Shown: positions 52,486 to 60,911 of the stretch, in pieces
Numbering within the stretch: the stretch's first letter is position 1
Layout: the number at the start of each line of letters is the position of its first letter
NCBI RefSeq assembly: GCF_016890225.1
Contig: NZ_JAFELM010000043.1
Span: 186,001-250,000, forward strand
DNA from: Bacillus suaedaesalsae
GTDB lineage: Bacteria > Bacillota > Bacilli > Bacillales > SA4
Length of the DNA stretch: 64,000 bases
Direction of reading: 5' to 3'
Translations under genes and position numbers: made by a program
Notes under the pieces: model-generated
The model's input: only the letters and a program-made list of their open reading frames with translations
What the model was told of the DNA's origin: nothing
Databases searched by the model: none

Positions 52486-52523
52486 GAAAAAACAGAGAGT
52501 GGCTACCACTCTCTGTTTTTTCG
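52486..52523. terminator. Bidirectional terminator
   Basis: AAAAACAGAGAGTGG / CCACTCTCTGTTTTT stem with a CTA loop. The last codons of the convergent FkbM gene lie inside it. Confidence 0.9.
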
Positions 52524-53432
52524 TTCGTTTCGCTTATGCAGCACGATATCAAGATGAACATCTTTCGTTTGAACGATTTTTTGTAATTCTTTACACATTG
52601 TTTCTGTCATTGGTTGCAATGTACCTCTCTTATCGTAGATAAATAGTTCGAAGGTAGTAGACAGATAGTAGATAAATTCATCAATATGAACGCCTGTTTG
52701 CTTAATATACTTGCTATCGAATTCTATAATTCCTAATAATTCTTTGCACATTTCAATCATGTTCTTCATTCCTTCAAGAACAAATGCTTCATATCCCTCT
52801 ACATCAATTTTAAAAAGCACTTTTTGTTGAGTAACATCTATGTCATTGAGAAGAGAATCGATTGTTATCGTTTGTACGGTATCCTTTTCAATTCTATCAG
52901 AATAAATAGGCTTCCCACCTGATGTACCTGACCAATTCTTATCGATATAAAATTCTTGTTCTTGTTGATTTTCATTTGAAGCAAATGCATGGATAATTCT
53001 CATTTGAGATCGATTCGGATGTTCACTTAGTGACTTTATGACATACTTCATTAAATGATGATTCGCTTCAATTCCAAATATTTTCGTATGTTCAGGATAT
53101 TGAACAGAAAAAAGACATTCACCATAATTAACTCCAATGTCTAAAACAATCGATGGCATAAAGGAAGAGACAGACTCTCTCCAAAATGTACCTAATTGCT
53201 GTTGAGTGATACCATTTTTAATTAACAGTGCACGTCCTCTATTTTCAGTTGGGTTGATATGAATCGTGAAAGAGGATGGTAATTTTATTTTTGAAGGTAG
53301 TTTTTGTATGTTTAACGTTTTGTACTTGATAAATAAACCAATGTTTACAACGTATTTCCAAGCTTTAGGGTACATGGTCCATAATCTTGATAAAATGGGT
53401 ACTTTTAATGCCGATCTTGAAAAACTACTCAT
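52503..53432 (-). CDS. FkbM-family methyltransferase
   Basis: The 309-residue protein has SAM-binding motif I VLDIGVNYGE, the acidic strand FGIEANHHL, and the FkbM hallmark VLFKIDVEGYEAFVLEGM. About 110 N-terminal residues are unassigned, with a weak hydrophobic patch. FkbM enzymes O-methylate sugars and polyketides, and in envelope loci they modify surface glycans. It is near, but on the opposite strand to, the PAP2-glycosyltransferase-UGD genes, so a role in modifying their product is possible but unproven. Confidence 0.88.
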   Translation of the reverse strand: MSSFSRSALKVPILSRLWTMYPKAWKYVVNIGLFIKYKTLNIQKLPSKIKLPSSFTIHINPTENRGRALLIKNGITQQQLGTFWRESVSSFMPSIVLDIGVNYGECLFSVQYPEHTKIFGIEANHHLMKYVIKSLSEHPNRSQMRIIHAFASNENQQEQEFYIDKNWSGTSGGKPIYSDRIEKDTVQTITIDSLLNDIDVTQQKVLFKIDVEGYEAFVLEGMKNMIEMCKELLGIIEFDSKYIKQTGVHIDEFIYYLSTTFELFIYDKRGTLQPMTETMCKELQKIVQTKDVHLDIVLHKRNERKNREW

Positions 53433-53598
53433 GTTTTTTCCTCCAATTCGGTTTTTATTATCTTACCGTCTGGATATTAATAAACTGTTAATCTTGTATA
53501 AAGATTGGTTGAATTAAAGTAAAGATTAATCATTGTTTATTTTTAAGGCTCTTTTCGTAAAGATTGTTGCTATTTGGATAGCGCTGTTAAAACATTGA

Positions 53599-53752
53599 GT
53601 TGATTGGAGCGGAAGGCACTCGACTCCTGCGGGAGATAGAGGGAATCGTGAGACCCCGCAGGCGAAGCCGAGGAGGTAGGTTTTTTCACGATAGTGAAAA
53701 TAACCATCAGCTTCCTCCCAGCGGAAAGCGTGTGCCTGAAGCGGAAATCAAC
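53599..53752. repeat. Bacillaceae intergenic palindromic repeat, copy 2
   Basis: The 154-bp element starts GTTGATTGGAGCGGAAGGC and ends GCCTGAAGCGGAAATCAAC, so the ends are inverted copies. The core CGACTCCTGCGGGA is shared with copy 1. A second internal hairpin (TTTTCACGATAGTGAAAA near 53680-53699) and CCTCCCAGCGG complete it. It stands between an FkbM gene and a PAP2 gene, in a 470-base stretch with no other feature seen. Confidence 0.8.
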
Positions 53753-53901
53753 GGACCTAAAATAAATTCTTTTTTTGTAAAAATAGCAACAAAGTATGCG
53801 AAAACAGCCATTTTAAAAAATCTATAAGAGAAATTTACATGTTATTTATAAAGGCAACATAATTGGTCGTTAAACTAATGGTAGTAGAAAGGAGGTTTAA
53901 G

Positions 53902-54429
53902 ATGATTAACAAATGGGTTCATCATATGTATCAGTTTGAATGTGGGTTATTTTTGACTCTAAATCGTCGCTTCGATCGAGCTAAGTTAAATTGGTTTTTC
54001 CGTTTTATTACTCATATTGGAGGAGCGAGAATAACAATTGGAGCTACTGCGATGTTGATTATTTTTTTGAATATGCCCTATCAATTATGGGCTATGCAAA
54101 GTGGGATTTCTCTTGTTCTCAGTCATCTGGTTGTTGTCTTATTTAAAAAGCTATATCCGAGAAATCGTCCATACCTTTCCGTTATAGATGCTAGAGTGGT
54201 AGATAATCCGTTACGGGACTATTCCTTCCCGTCTGGTCATACTACGGCTATCTTCTCTATCATCACTCCTTATGTTTTACACATGCCATTACTTAGCTTA
54301 TTATTATATCCTCTTGCTGTTTGTGTTGGATTATCTCGTATCTTCTTAGGATTACACTATCCATCCGATGTATTTGTTGGTTGTATCGTTGGATCGCTAT
54401 TCGGTTTTCTAGTTGTTTTTTTTTATTAA
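53902..54429 (+). CDS. PAP2-family phosphatase (membrane)
   Basis: ATG 53902 follows AAAGGAGG. The 175-residue membrane protein has the three PAP2 motifs: KKLYPRNRP, YSFPSGH and SRIFLGLHYPSDV, with about five transmembrane helices. These enzymes dephosphorylate undecaprenyl pyrophosphate or phosphatidic acid at the outer face of the membrane. It is 33 bases upstream of a glycosyltransferase, suggesting an operon for a glycolipid or wall glycan, with lipid carrier recycling by this enzyme. Confidence 0.92.
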   Translation: MINKWVHHMYQFECGLFLTLNRRFDRAKLNWFFRFITHIGGARITIGATAMLIIFLNMPYQLWAMQSGISLVLSHLVVVLFKKLYPRNRPYLSVIDARVVDNPLRDYSFPSGHTTAIFSIITPYVLHMPLLSLLLYPLAVCVGLSRIFLGLHYPSDVFVGCIVGSLFGFLVVFFY

Positions 54430-54462
54430 AACAAAGACTACATTGTTAGCAGGAGGTAATCC

Positions 54463-55611
54463 ATGAAGATTGCAATTTTTACTGACACCTTCACTCCACA
54501 AGTGAATGGAGTAGCACGCACATTTCAACGCTTTGTTGACTATCTAGAGGAGCATAACATTGAATATCGTCTATTTGTTCCGGACTCTGAAGAAGACCTC
54601 TATTCTAGTCAAATTCTCAGGTTTACCAGCTTCCCATTTTATCTATATCCGGAATGCCGACTCGCACTTCCCAATGTATTTCATATAAAAAAAGAACTTG
54701 AACAATTTCAACCTGACATCATTCATATTGCAACTCCTTTTAATATGGGCTTAACAGGCCTATATTATGGAAAAAAGCTTAACATTCCAATGGTTGGTTC
54801 CTATCATACACATTTTGATAGATATTTAGAATACTATCATTTACAGTTTCTCTCGAAGTGGATATGGAAGTATTTGAACTGGTTTCATCGGTTGTTTGAG
54901 ATGAACTTTGTTCCTTCTTTTGAAACAAAAAGAGAGGTAAGTAGGAATGGATTTCGTAATGTTCAAATTTGGAGTCGTGGTGTGGATTGTGAAAGGTTCC
55001 ACCCTCAATTTCACTCAAACTCTATCCGAAAAAAATATAACATAAAAGAAAGATATATCTTAAGCTTTGTAGGAAGATTAGCTCCCGAAAAGGACATAGA
55101 TGTCATTATGGAGGTTGCAGAAAAATTACCACTGCCGTTAAAGGAGAATGTGCATTGGCTTATAGCAGGGGATGGACCGTTACGAGATGAGTTGGAGAGT
55201 GTTAAACCTCAGAATATGACGTTTACAGGGTATTTGCGAGGAGACCAACTAGCTGAATTATATGCAGTTTCGGATTTATTTGTCTTTCCATCAACAACTG
55301 AAACGTTTGGTAACGTAGTATTAGAGGCTCATGCTTGTGGTACCCCAGTAATTGGGGCGAGAGCAGGTGGTGTGCAAGAAATCATTCAGCATGGGCAAAC
55401 TGGTTGGTTATGTAAACCAAAGGATACAGAGGACTTTAGCCGCCGTATTCAGAGTTCATTAGAAAATCCCGGTCAACTAAAACACATGGGCATTGAGGCT
55501 AGAAATTATGCATTAAGTAAGTCGTGGGAAGAGATATTTATTAATCTGATACAACAGTATGAATCCGTAATCCATCGTGATCAAAATCAGCGTAAAGTTG
55601 CCAATATGTAA
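54463..55611 (+). CDS. Glycosyltransferase family 4 (GT-B)
   Basis: The 382-residue protein has the GT4 pattern: IFTDTFTPQVNGVARTFQRF at the N-terminus, HIATPFNMGLTGLYYGKKLNIP, FVGRLAPEKDIDVI, and the nucleotide-sugar binding EX7E region STTETFGNVVLEAHACGTPVI. It resembles the glycolipid mannosyl/glucosyl-transferases of the MgtA and PimB type, which use GDP- or UDP-sugars on membrane lipid acceptors. It stands between a PAP2 phosphatase and UDP-glucose dehydrogenase, so glucuronic acid transfer is conceivable. Confidence 0.92.
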   Translation: MKIAIFTDTFTPQVNGVARTFQRFVDYLEEHNIEYRLFVPDSEEDLYSSQILRFTSFPFYLYPECRLALPNVFHIKKELEQFQPDIIHIATPFNMGLTGLYYGKKLNIPMVGSYHTHFDRYLEYYHLQFLSKWIWKYLNWFHRLFEMNFVPSFETKREVSRNGFRNVQIWSRGVDCERFHPQFHSNSIRKKYNIKERYILSFVGRLAPEKDIDVIMEVAEKLPLPLKENVHWLIAGDGPLRDELESVKPQNMTFTGYLRGDQLAELYAVSDLFVFPSTTETFGNVVLEAHACGTPVIGARAGGVQEIIQHGQTGWLCKPKDTEDFSRRIQSSLENPGQLKHMGIEARNYALSKSWEEIFINLIQQYESVIHRDQNQRKVANM

Positions 55612-55642
55612 CGATATATTCTATCCAGAAGGGGACGAGTGT

Positions 55643-56977
55643 ATGAGAAGAATAACAGTTATGGGTACAGGATACGTGGGATTAGTAACAGGAGTTTGCT
55701 TATCAGAGATTGGACATCACGTAATTTGTTTAGATATTGACCAAGGGAAAATTCATAAATTGCAACAAGGAATTTCCCCAATATATGAGCCTGGACTTGA
55801 AGAAATGATGGTAAAGAATTTAGAGAATAATAGACTATCATTTACTTCATGTCAAAAAGAAGCGTTGAGTGATGTTGAAGTCATTTATCTTGCAGTAGGT
55901 ACGCCACAACAAAATGATGGAACAGCGGATTTAACATATTTATTTAAGGCTGTACAAGACATTTGTAGCTATACAAGTGGAGAAGTGGTTGTTGTAGTAA
56001 AAAGCACTGTGCCTGTGGGAACCAATGAAAAGATACATAAATATTTAACGACGCATGCCAGTAAATTATCAAAGTTTAATGTCGTATCTAATCCCGAATT
56101 CTTGCGTGAAGGCCAGGCCATTCATGATTCATTTTATGGTGATAGAATCGTGATTGGGTCAACATGTGAGGAGGCAGCCCGTTTATTGTATGAAATAAAC
56201 GAATCATTCAACATGCCGATTATCCACACTGATTGTAAAAGTTCCGAAATGATAAAGTATGCATCAAATGCTTTTCTGGCGACTAAAATTAGCTTTATTA
56301 ATGAAATCTCTTCTATATGTGAAAGAGTTGGTGCAGATATCGAAGCTGTAGCATATGGTATGGGTCAAGACTCAAGAATTGGTTCACAATTTTTACAAGC
56401 AGGAATTGGGTATGGGGGATCATGTTTTCCTAAAGATACAAAAGCATTGGTTCAAATTGCAGGTGATGTAAAACATAAATTTGAGTTACTGGAATCAGTC
56501 ATAAGAGTAAATAATAAACAACAATTAAAATTAATTGAAAAAGCAAGGAGTCGTCTAACTTGCTTCAAGGAACGGAAGGTTGCATTATTAGGGTTAGCCT
56601 TTAAACCAAACACAGATGATGTTCGTGAATCTGCTGCCATCGTTCTTGCACGGAAATTAGCTGAGGAGGGAGCTCGGGTCATTGCATATGATCCAGTGGC
56701 TATCGAAAAAACAAAGGCAGAATTAGGTGATTGGATATGCTACACAACAGATATAAAGGAATGTCTTGATGAAGCAGAGGTAGCATTTATTGCAACAGAA
56801 TGGGACGAGATTAAACAACTTCCACTCGAAGTATTTGTAAAGATGATGAAAACTCCGATTATTTTTGACGGTCGGAATTGTTTCTCTCTTCAAGAAGTTA
56901 AAAAGTATGAAGTTGATTATTACGCAATTGGCCGTCCTCCAGTATTAAATCTATCTATACAAGTTCTTGTACATTAA
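55643..56977 (+). CDS. UDP-glucose 6-dehydrogenase
   Basis: ATG 55643 follows AGAAGGGGACG; the longer in-frame start lies within the preceding gene. The 444-residue enzyme has the Rossmann motif MGTGYVGLVTG, VVVKSTVPVGTNE, SNPEFLREGQAI and the catalytic cysteine loop GGSCFPKD (Cys261). The C-terminal domain has LLGLAFKPNTDDVRESAA. It oxidises UDP-glucose to UDP-glucuronate with two NAD+. In Bacillus this supplies teichuronic acid or capsule (TuaD, Ugd). The tail after AIGRPP is unusual and not part of the family core. Confidence 0.93.
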   Translation: MRRITVMGTGYVGLVTGVCLSEIGHHVICLDIDQGKIHKLQQGISPIYEPGLEEMMVKNLENNRLSFTSCQKEALSDVEVIYLAVGTPQQNDGTADLTYLFKAVQDICSYTSGEVVVVVKSTVPVGTNEKIHKYLTTHASKLSKFNVVSNPEFLREGQAIHDSFYGDRIVIGSTCEEAARLLYEINESFNMPIIHTDCKSSEMIKYASNAFLATKISFINEISSICERVGADIEAVAYGMGQDSRIGSQFLQAGIGYGGSCFPKDTKALVQIAGDVKHKFELLESVIRVNNKQQLKLIEKARSRLTCFKERKVALLGLAFKPNTDDVRESAAIVLARKLAEEGARVIAYDPVAIEKTKAELGDWICYTTDIKECLDEAEVAFIATEWDEIKQLPLEVFVKMMKTPIIFDGRNCFSLQEVKKYEVDYYAIGRPPVLNLSIQVLVH

Positions 56978-57342
56978 AAATATAATGTTTTCCTTTTATG
57001 ACCGTATTTTACTACTAGATAAAAATGACCTATTTTCCTGTATAGGATCGGATTTAATACAGTATTTTTTATTTTGAGAGAAAGAAGTAATTATTACTAT
57101 TGTTAAACAGAATGAGAAAAATAAACAACTACTATATCGTTTAGCGAGAATAGATGGTTACATATGAAATCCAGTAAATTTTAACAATAACACCTGACTT
57201 TTGTCGTGTTTTTTAGAAAAATGTCGAATTCTCCCTCTTTTCTTTGTATAATAATTAATTGTTAGATAAAGAGAATAATAGATACTATCACATGTTACGT
57301 TTACCTATATTAGGGATCAAAATGTGAGGGAGGGGCAAGGGA
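56978..57342. other. Intergenic region with probable promoter
   Basis: About 365 bases of AT-rich DNA. TATAAT at 57247-57252 is the only clear promoter box, with TGTCGA about 19 bases upstream as a poor -35. No other structure seen. Confidence 0.4.
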
Positions 57343-57708
57343 ATGATGGAATGGGCATTAGCCATTATATTTATAGTGGCAGTGATTATGGTTGTATTAT
57401 CTTTTGTGAAAAGTAGACAAACAGCGACTAGTGAAAAACAAAAGGTCGATATGATGTATTTGAACTTTATGGAAGAAATGAATAAACTTGAAGATAAGGT
57501 TCGCAGCGTAGAGTTAGATGTGGAAATTATGACGCAAGAAGTTGGAATTCAAACTCCAGAGCGAACGAAATTACGTGAGTTACTAGATTTATATAGACGT
57601 GGATATTCAATTGAAAGCATTGCTGCAAAAGAAAATTTACTTGTAACAGAGATTGAACAACTACTTTCTCCTTATGTAGGAAATAAGGATGAGAGGAGAG
57701 AGGCTTAA
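57343..57708 (+). CDS. Membrane-anchored small protein with C-terminal HTH-like segment (DUF6115-like)
   Basis: The 121-residue protein has one N-terminal transmembrane helix (about 4-22), a coiled coil (about 38-65), and a C-terminal helix-turn-helix-like segment, LLDLYRRGYSIESIAAKENLLVTEIEQLL. It recalls DUF6115/SwrB-type Bacillus proteins, which have the same anchor plus HTH-like layout; this is a weak recollection. GAGGGGCAAGG precedes two adjacent ATGs. It overlaps nothing but is 1 base from the next gene and is probably in one operon with it. Confidence 0.7.
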   Translation: MMEWALAIIFIVAVIMVVLSFVKSRQTATSEKQKVDMMYLNFMEEMNKLEDKVRSVELDVEIMTQEVGIQTPERTKLRELLDLYRRGYSIESIAAKENLLVTEIEQLLSPYVGNKDERREA

Positions 57709-57709
57709 T

Positions 57710-58207
57710 ATGGATACGAAGCAAATGAGAAGCTTTGCGGCGGGATTGGTTGCAGCAGCATCCTTTATTGGTGCTATTTACTTCCTCAGTGATACGGAAG
57801 AACCAACTGTTCAACAGGTTGAAAAGCTATCAGTCGAAGATATGAAATCTATGTTAACTAAAGAAGGTTATTTAGTTTATACAGAAGCGGAATTACAATC
57901 ACAACTAGCTTCTTCTCAAGAAGAGGAAACGAAAGTTGAACCAGCAGAAGAAACCGAAACTCAAACTGAAACAACAGAAGCAGAACCTAAACAAGAAGTA
58001 GCTACTCAAACCGTATTAAATGTCACACAAGGCATGACAAGTTTTGATGTAGGCAAAGTTTTAGTTGATTTAAAAATTACTGATACGGCAATGGGGTTTG
58101 TTCTAGAAGTAGACAAAAGGGGTGTAGCAAACAAGTTACGTCTTGGTACGTATACCCTTAATAGTAACATGACTGTTGATGAGGTTATTGGAACAGTATT
58201 TAAGTAG
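57710..58207 (+). CDS. Membrane-anchored MltG/YceG-like LysM-like domain protein
   Basis: ATG 57710 follows GAGGAGAGAGG. The 165-residue protein has an N-terminal anchor (AAGLVAAASFIGAIYFLS), an acidic Glu/Thr/Gln linker, and a C-terminal segment (LRLGTYTLNSNMTVDEVIGTVF) like the LysM-like subdomain of MltG. The catalytic glutamate domain of MltG is missing, so this is at most a binding module. It is often annotated as endolytic transglycosylase by partial similarity. A regulatory or scaffold role in peptidoglycan synthesis is possible. Confidence 0.72.
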   Translation: MDTKQMRSFAAGLVAAASFIGAIYFLSDTEEPTVQQVEKLSVEDMKSMLTKEGYLVYTEAELQSQLASSQEEETKVEPAEETETQTETTEAEPKQEVATQTVLNVTQGMTSFDVGKVLVDLKITDTAMGFVLEVDKRGVANKLRLGTYTLNSNMTVDEVIGTVFK

Positions 58208-58211
58208 AGGG

Positions 58212-58240
58212 AAAGAGCGTTCTTTAGACGCTCTTTTTCA
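58212..58240 (+). terminator. Intrinsic terminator
   Basis: AAAGAGCGT / ACGCTCTTT stem with TCTTTAG loop and TTC tract. Confidence 0.88.
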
Positions 58241-58318
58241 TTTTTCACTAGTATCTACTTGGGCTTCCTTTATAATAAAGAAGTTAATGCAAATTCATAG
58301 ATTAAAGGATGATTATGA

Positions 58319-59269
58319 TTGAACAACGAATTACAAAAGGAGCAAAAATATATTTACACGTATGCTTGTCGCGTTGAGGAACGTTCGCTATGTGACCTTG
58401 AGCTCCGTACGATTTTTCAAGAACAACCTCAAACAACTACATTTGTTAGTTATATACCCTTTGATGTAAGTAGAAGTCCATTTATTCGAGAAAGCATAGA
58501 TGTGCTAGTTGAAGCTAGCAGTTTTAATGAATTGCTTGAGAAGGTCACATTCATTCCACTCAGTACGAAGTCCTTTAAAACGATATATGTTAGACATGAT
58601 GAACTTCTAGATCAGATAGACTTGAAGGAACGACGGAGGATTGAGAGAGAAGTTGGGATGAATATTCCCGGCGAAGTTCATATGGAAACGCCTGAACAAT
58701 ATTACGGTATTATTAACTTCGGCGAAAAATGGTATGTGGGTCAATACCATAAAAATGATGCGGTTTGGCTCAAGCATCAAAATAAGCCAAATAGCTATTC
58801 TACTGCCCTCAATACTCGAGTGGCAAGAGCAGTTGTAAACATTGCAGTTCCTCATAACACGAATGAAAAAGTCATTGATCCTTGTTGCGGAATCGGAACC
58901 GTTTTAGTAGAAGGACTAAGTATGGGTATTAATATTATTGGAAGCGATCGAAACCCGCTTATTCTACAAGGAACAAGAGAGAATATCGCCCATTTCGGAT
59001 ATGAAACGGAAGTATTGTACCGTGATATTCGAGATGTGGTGAATCAATATGATGTTGCGATTATCGACATGCCATACAATTTGTGTTCTGTCATTTCACC
59101 ACAGGAACAATTAGAAATGCTATCGTGTGCAAGAGAATTTACGAAAAGAATTGTTATTATTACGATTGAAGACATTGATTCAATTATTAGGGACGCTGGT
59201 TTTACCATTATTGATCGCTGTTTTGTAAAAAAAGGTCGATTAGACAGACAAATTATTGTATGTAAGTAA
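58319..59269 (+). CDS. TRM11-like RNA methyltransferase
   Basis: TTG 58319 is the start, with AAAGGATGAT upstream; the ATG 58315 is out of frame. The 316-residue protein has a THUMP-like N-terminal half, the SAM motif VIDPCCGIGTVLVEG, GSDRNPLIL, and IDMPYN in place of the DPPY motif. This fits the TRM11/TrmN type N2-guanosine tRNA methylases and related RNA methylases. It stands alone with its own promoter region, TATAAT near 58271. Confidence 0.85.
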   Translation: MNNELQKEQKYIYTYACRVEERSLCDLELRTIFQEQPQTTTFVSYIPFDVSRSPFIRESIDVLVEASSFNELLEKVTFIPLSTKSFKTIYVRHDELLDQIDLKERRRIEREVGMNIPGEVHMETPEQYYGIINFGEKWYVGQYHKNDAVWLKHQNKPNSYSTALNTRVARAVVNIAVPHNTNEKVIDPCCGIGTVLVEGLSMGINIIGSDRNPLILQGTRENIAHFGYETEVLYRDIRDVVNQYDVAIIDMPYNLCSVISPQEQLEMLSCAREFTKRIVIITIEDIDSIIRDAGFTIIDRCFVKKGRLDRQIIVCK

Positions 59270-59274
59270 CAGTT

Positions 59275-59310
59275 AAGTATGATTACAAATACTTAGCTTT
59301 TTTTTTGGAT
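59275..59310 (+). terminator. Terminator after TRM11-like gene
   Basis: AAGTAT / ATACTT stem with a loop of about 8 bases and eight T residues. Confidence 0.7.
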
Positions 59311-59353
59311 AAATTTACTTGAGCAAATCAATTGACTAAAATATAAATGTAAC

Positions 59354-59397
59354 AAAGAAACTCTTTATTATCTGATTTAATAATGAAGAGTTTCTTT
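59354..59397. terminator. Terminator of the DUF421 operon
   Basis: AAAGAAACTCTT / AAGAGTTTCTTT with a loop of 20 bases; T-rich on both strands. It mainly serves the minus-strand operon that ends at 59404. Confidence 0.75.
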
Positions 59398-59403
59398 TTC
59401 TAT

Positions 59404-60264
59404 TTATCCATTTAAATAGGGAGTTAGTTTTCGGATAACGCTTTCTAGCTTTTCAGCATTATCTTGGTACATTTTCTTTGCAGTTTCTGATTCAGTTTGT
59501 AATGCGAAGCTCTCTAGGTCAGCTTCACACTTTTTCATCATTGCCATTAGAAGTGGTCTTTCCTGCGGTGTTGGTACTTGAATTTTGTCATCGTAAATGT
59601 CAACAGTTAATTCTCCATATGAATTAACTTGGGCTAGGAATACATTTTCGAGAGTAACACTCATTTTATCAAGTTCTGTATGTAACCAATTTAGACTTTT
59701 CGCTGCTGCAACTAAGGAAGAGTGAATGATTTTACCATCCATAATAACGGTTTGTGGCTCTTTTTCACTAGCTGTTTTTATATTCAAGTCCTTTAAGGTT
59801 ACTGGTTGATGTTCCTTTTTTAACAGTACACTTAATTCTCCACTAGGTTCTAGTACTGCGAACTCAACGTCTGAAAAGCTAAATACGTCTTTTTTTCGAA
59901 GTAATGTATTTAGTTCATCTAAAGAATACCTTTCTTTCTTTAAATTATCTTCTAAAACTTTTCCATCTTGAATGAATATAGTCGCTTTTCCTTCCGCAAT
60001 TTCACGGAATTTTTTGCTTTTTATTGATAGAAAGTCAACAAGAACTGTAACAAAACCAAATACAAATATTCCAACAAGTCCATGAATAATACTAGATTCT
60101 AATTTCATGATGACTTCTGCAGCAATACTTCCTATTGTAATCCCAGACACATATTCAAAAAAGGATATTTCGGATATTTGCTTCTTACCAAGTAACTTAG
60201 TTAGTAAAAAAAGTGCAAAAATAAACAGAAGTGCTCTAGAAGCAATCTCAATCCATTCAGGCAT
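59404..60264 (-). CDS. DUF421 (YetF-family) membrane protein with DUF1657-like C-terminus
   Basis: The 286-residue protein has three N-terminal transmembrane helices with ALFLLTKLLGKKQISEISFFEYVSGITIGSIAAE-type YetF sequence and a soluble DUF421 domain with GKATIFIQDGK, RYSLDELNTLLRKKDVFSFSDVEFAVLEPSGELSV and VIMDGKI. An extra C-terminal segment (SFALQTESETAKKMYQD) aligns with the two DUF1657 proteins encoded next to it. Such genes accompany mobile spoVA-type operons, where they influence spore germination and heat resistance. Here no spoVA gene is present. Confidence 0.88.
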   Translation of the reverse strand: MPEWIEIASRALLFIFALFLLTKLLGKKQISEISFFEYVSGITIGSIAAEVIMKLESSIIHGLVGIFVFGFVTVLVDFLSIKSKKFREIAEGKATIFIQDGKVLEDNLKKERYSLDELNTLLRKKDVFSFSDVEFAVLEPSGELSVLLKKEHQPVTLKDLNIKTASEKEPQTVIMDGKIIHSSLVAAAKSLNWLHTELDKMSVTLENVFLAQVNSYGELTVDIYDDKIQVPTPQERPLLMAMMKKCEADLESFALQTESETAKKMYQDNAEKLESVIRKLTPYLNG

Positions 60265-60275
60265 GTCTCATACCT

Positions 60276-60479
60276 CTATTTCTTATATTGTGGTTCCTCA
60301 ATTTCAACTTCATATTTTCTGTTCTGTATTTCATTTTTTATTTCGCCAATCTTCAACATTGCATCGTGGAATGCTTTTTGTGCCTCAGGATTAACACTGT
60401 TTAAGGCAAAAATGGTTAACTGAGACTCAATACCTTTAATGGTCGCCAAGAGTTGAGCAATTTCAGAGCCAACAGTCAT
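60276..60479 (-). CDS. DUF1657 protein
   Basis: The 67-residue protein starts MTVGSEIAQLLATIKGIESQ and ends EIEEPQYKK, a typical DUF1657 layout of three helices with FALNSVNPEAQKAFHDA. It is 11 bases from the downstream DUF421 gene and is probably co-transcribed. The binding site AGGAAGATCAGC is acceptable. Role unknown; the family is linked to spore membrane proteins. Confidence 0.88.
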   Translation of the reverse strand: MTVGSEIAQLLATIKGIESQLTIFALNSVNPEAQKAFHDAMLKIGEIKNEIQNRKYEVEIEEPQYKK

Positions 60480-60521
60480 GCTGATCTTCCTATCTTTGTA
60501 TATTTATTTGCATTGTAATGA

Positions 60522-60725
60522 TTATTGCTTATACTGTGGTTCTTCTTGCTCTATTTCTTGAAGACGAGGCATAACACTATCAATAATTGATTGTGTTTGT
60601 TTTGCCGCATCTTCATACAGTTGTTTAGCAGATTGATTTTCAGTAGCAAGTGCAAATGTCTCAAAACTTGCTTGTGCACTTTTTAAACCAGCAATCGTTT
60701 GTTTTACTTGAGCTCCAACAGTCAT
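60522..60725 (-). CDS. DUF1657 protein
   Basis: ATG 60725 is chosen, with GAAGGAAAC upstream, giving 67 residues. It starts MTVGAQVKQTIAGLKSAQAS and ends EEPQYKQ like its neighbour, with FALATENQSAKQLYEDA. It heads the minus-strand operon DUF1657-DUF1657-DUF421. The promoter lies within 60730-60900 and is not resolved. Confidence 0.88.
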   Translation of the reverse strand: MTVGAQVKQTIAGLKSAQASFETFALATENQSAKQLYEDAAKQTQSIIDSVMPRLQEIEQEEPQYKQ

Positions 60726-60911
60726 AATTGTTTCCTTCTTTCTTTCATAAAGTAGTGTTACAAGTTGTAGTTTCTCTTTACATTTACTGGATATGCATGG
60801 TGTAAAATGGAAAAATACCATATTTGCTATTAAAATTAATAAAGGATTTAATTAAGAAAAGTCGAAATGTTTGATTTAAGGTTTAAAAAGATTTAGAGGA
60901 GATATTTAAAG

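Noticed and set aside
60781-60840. Sigma-G promoter for the DUF1657 operon
   Set aside because: GCATATCC on the minus strand is only a partial -10 match and no acceptable -35 stands at 17-18 bases.
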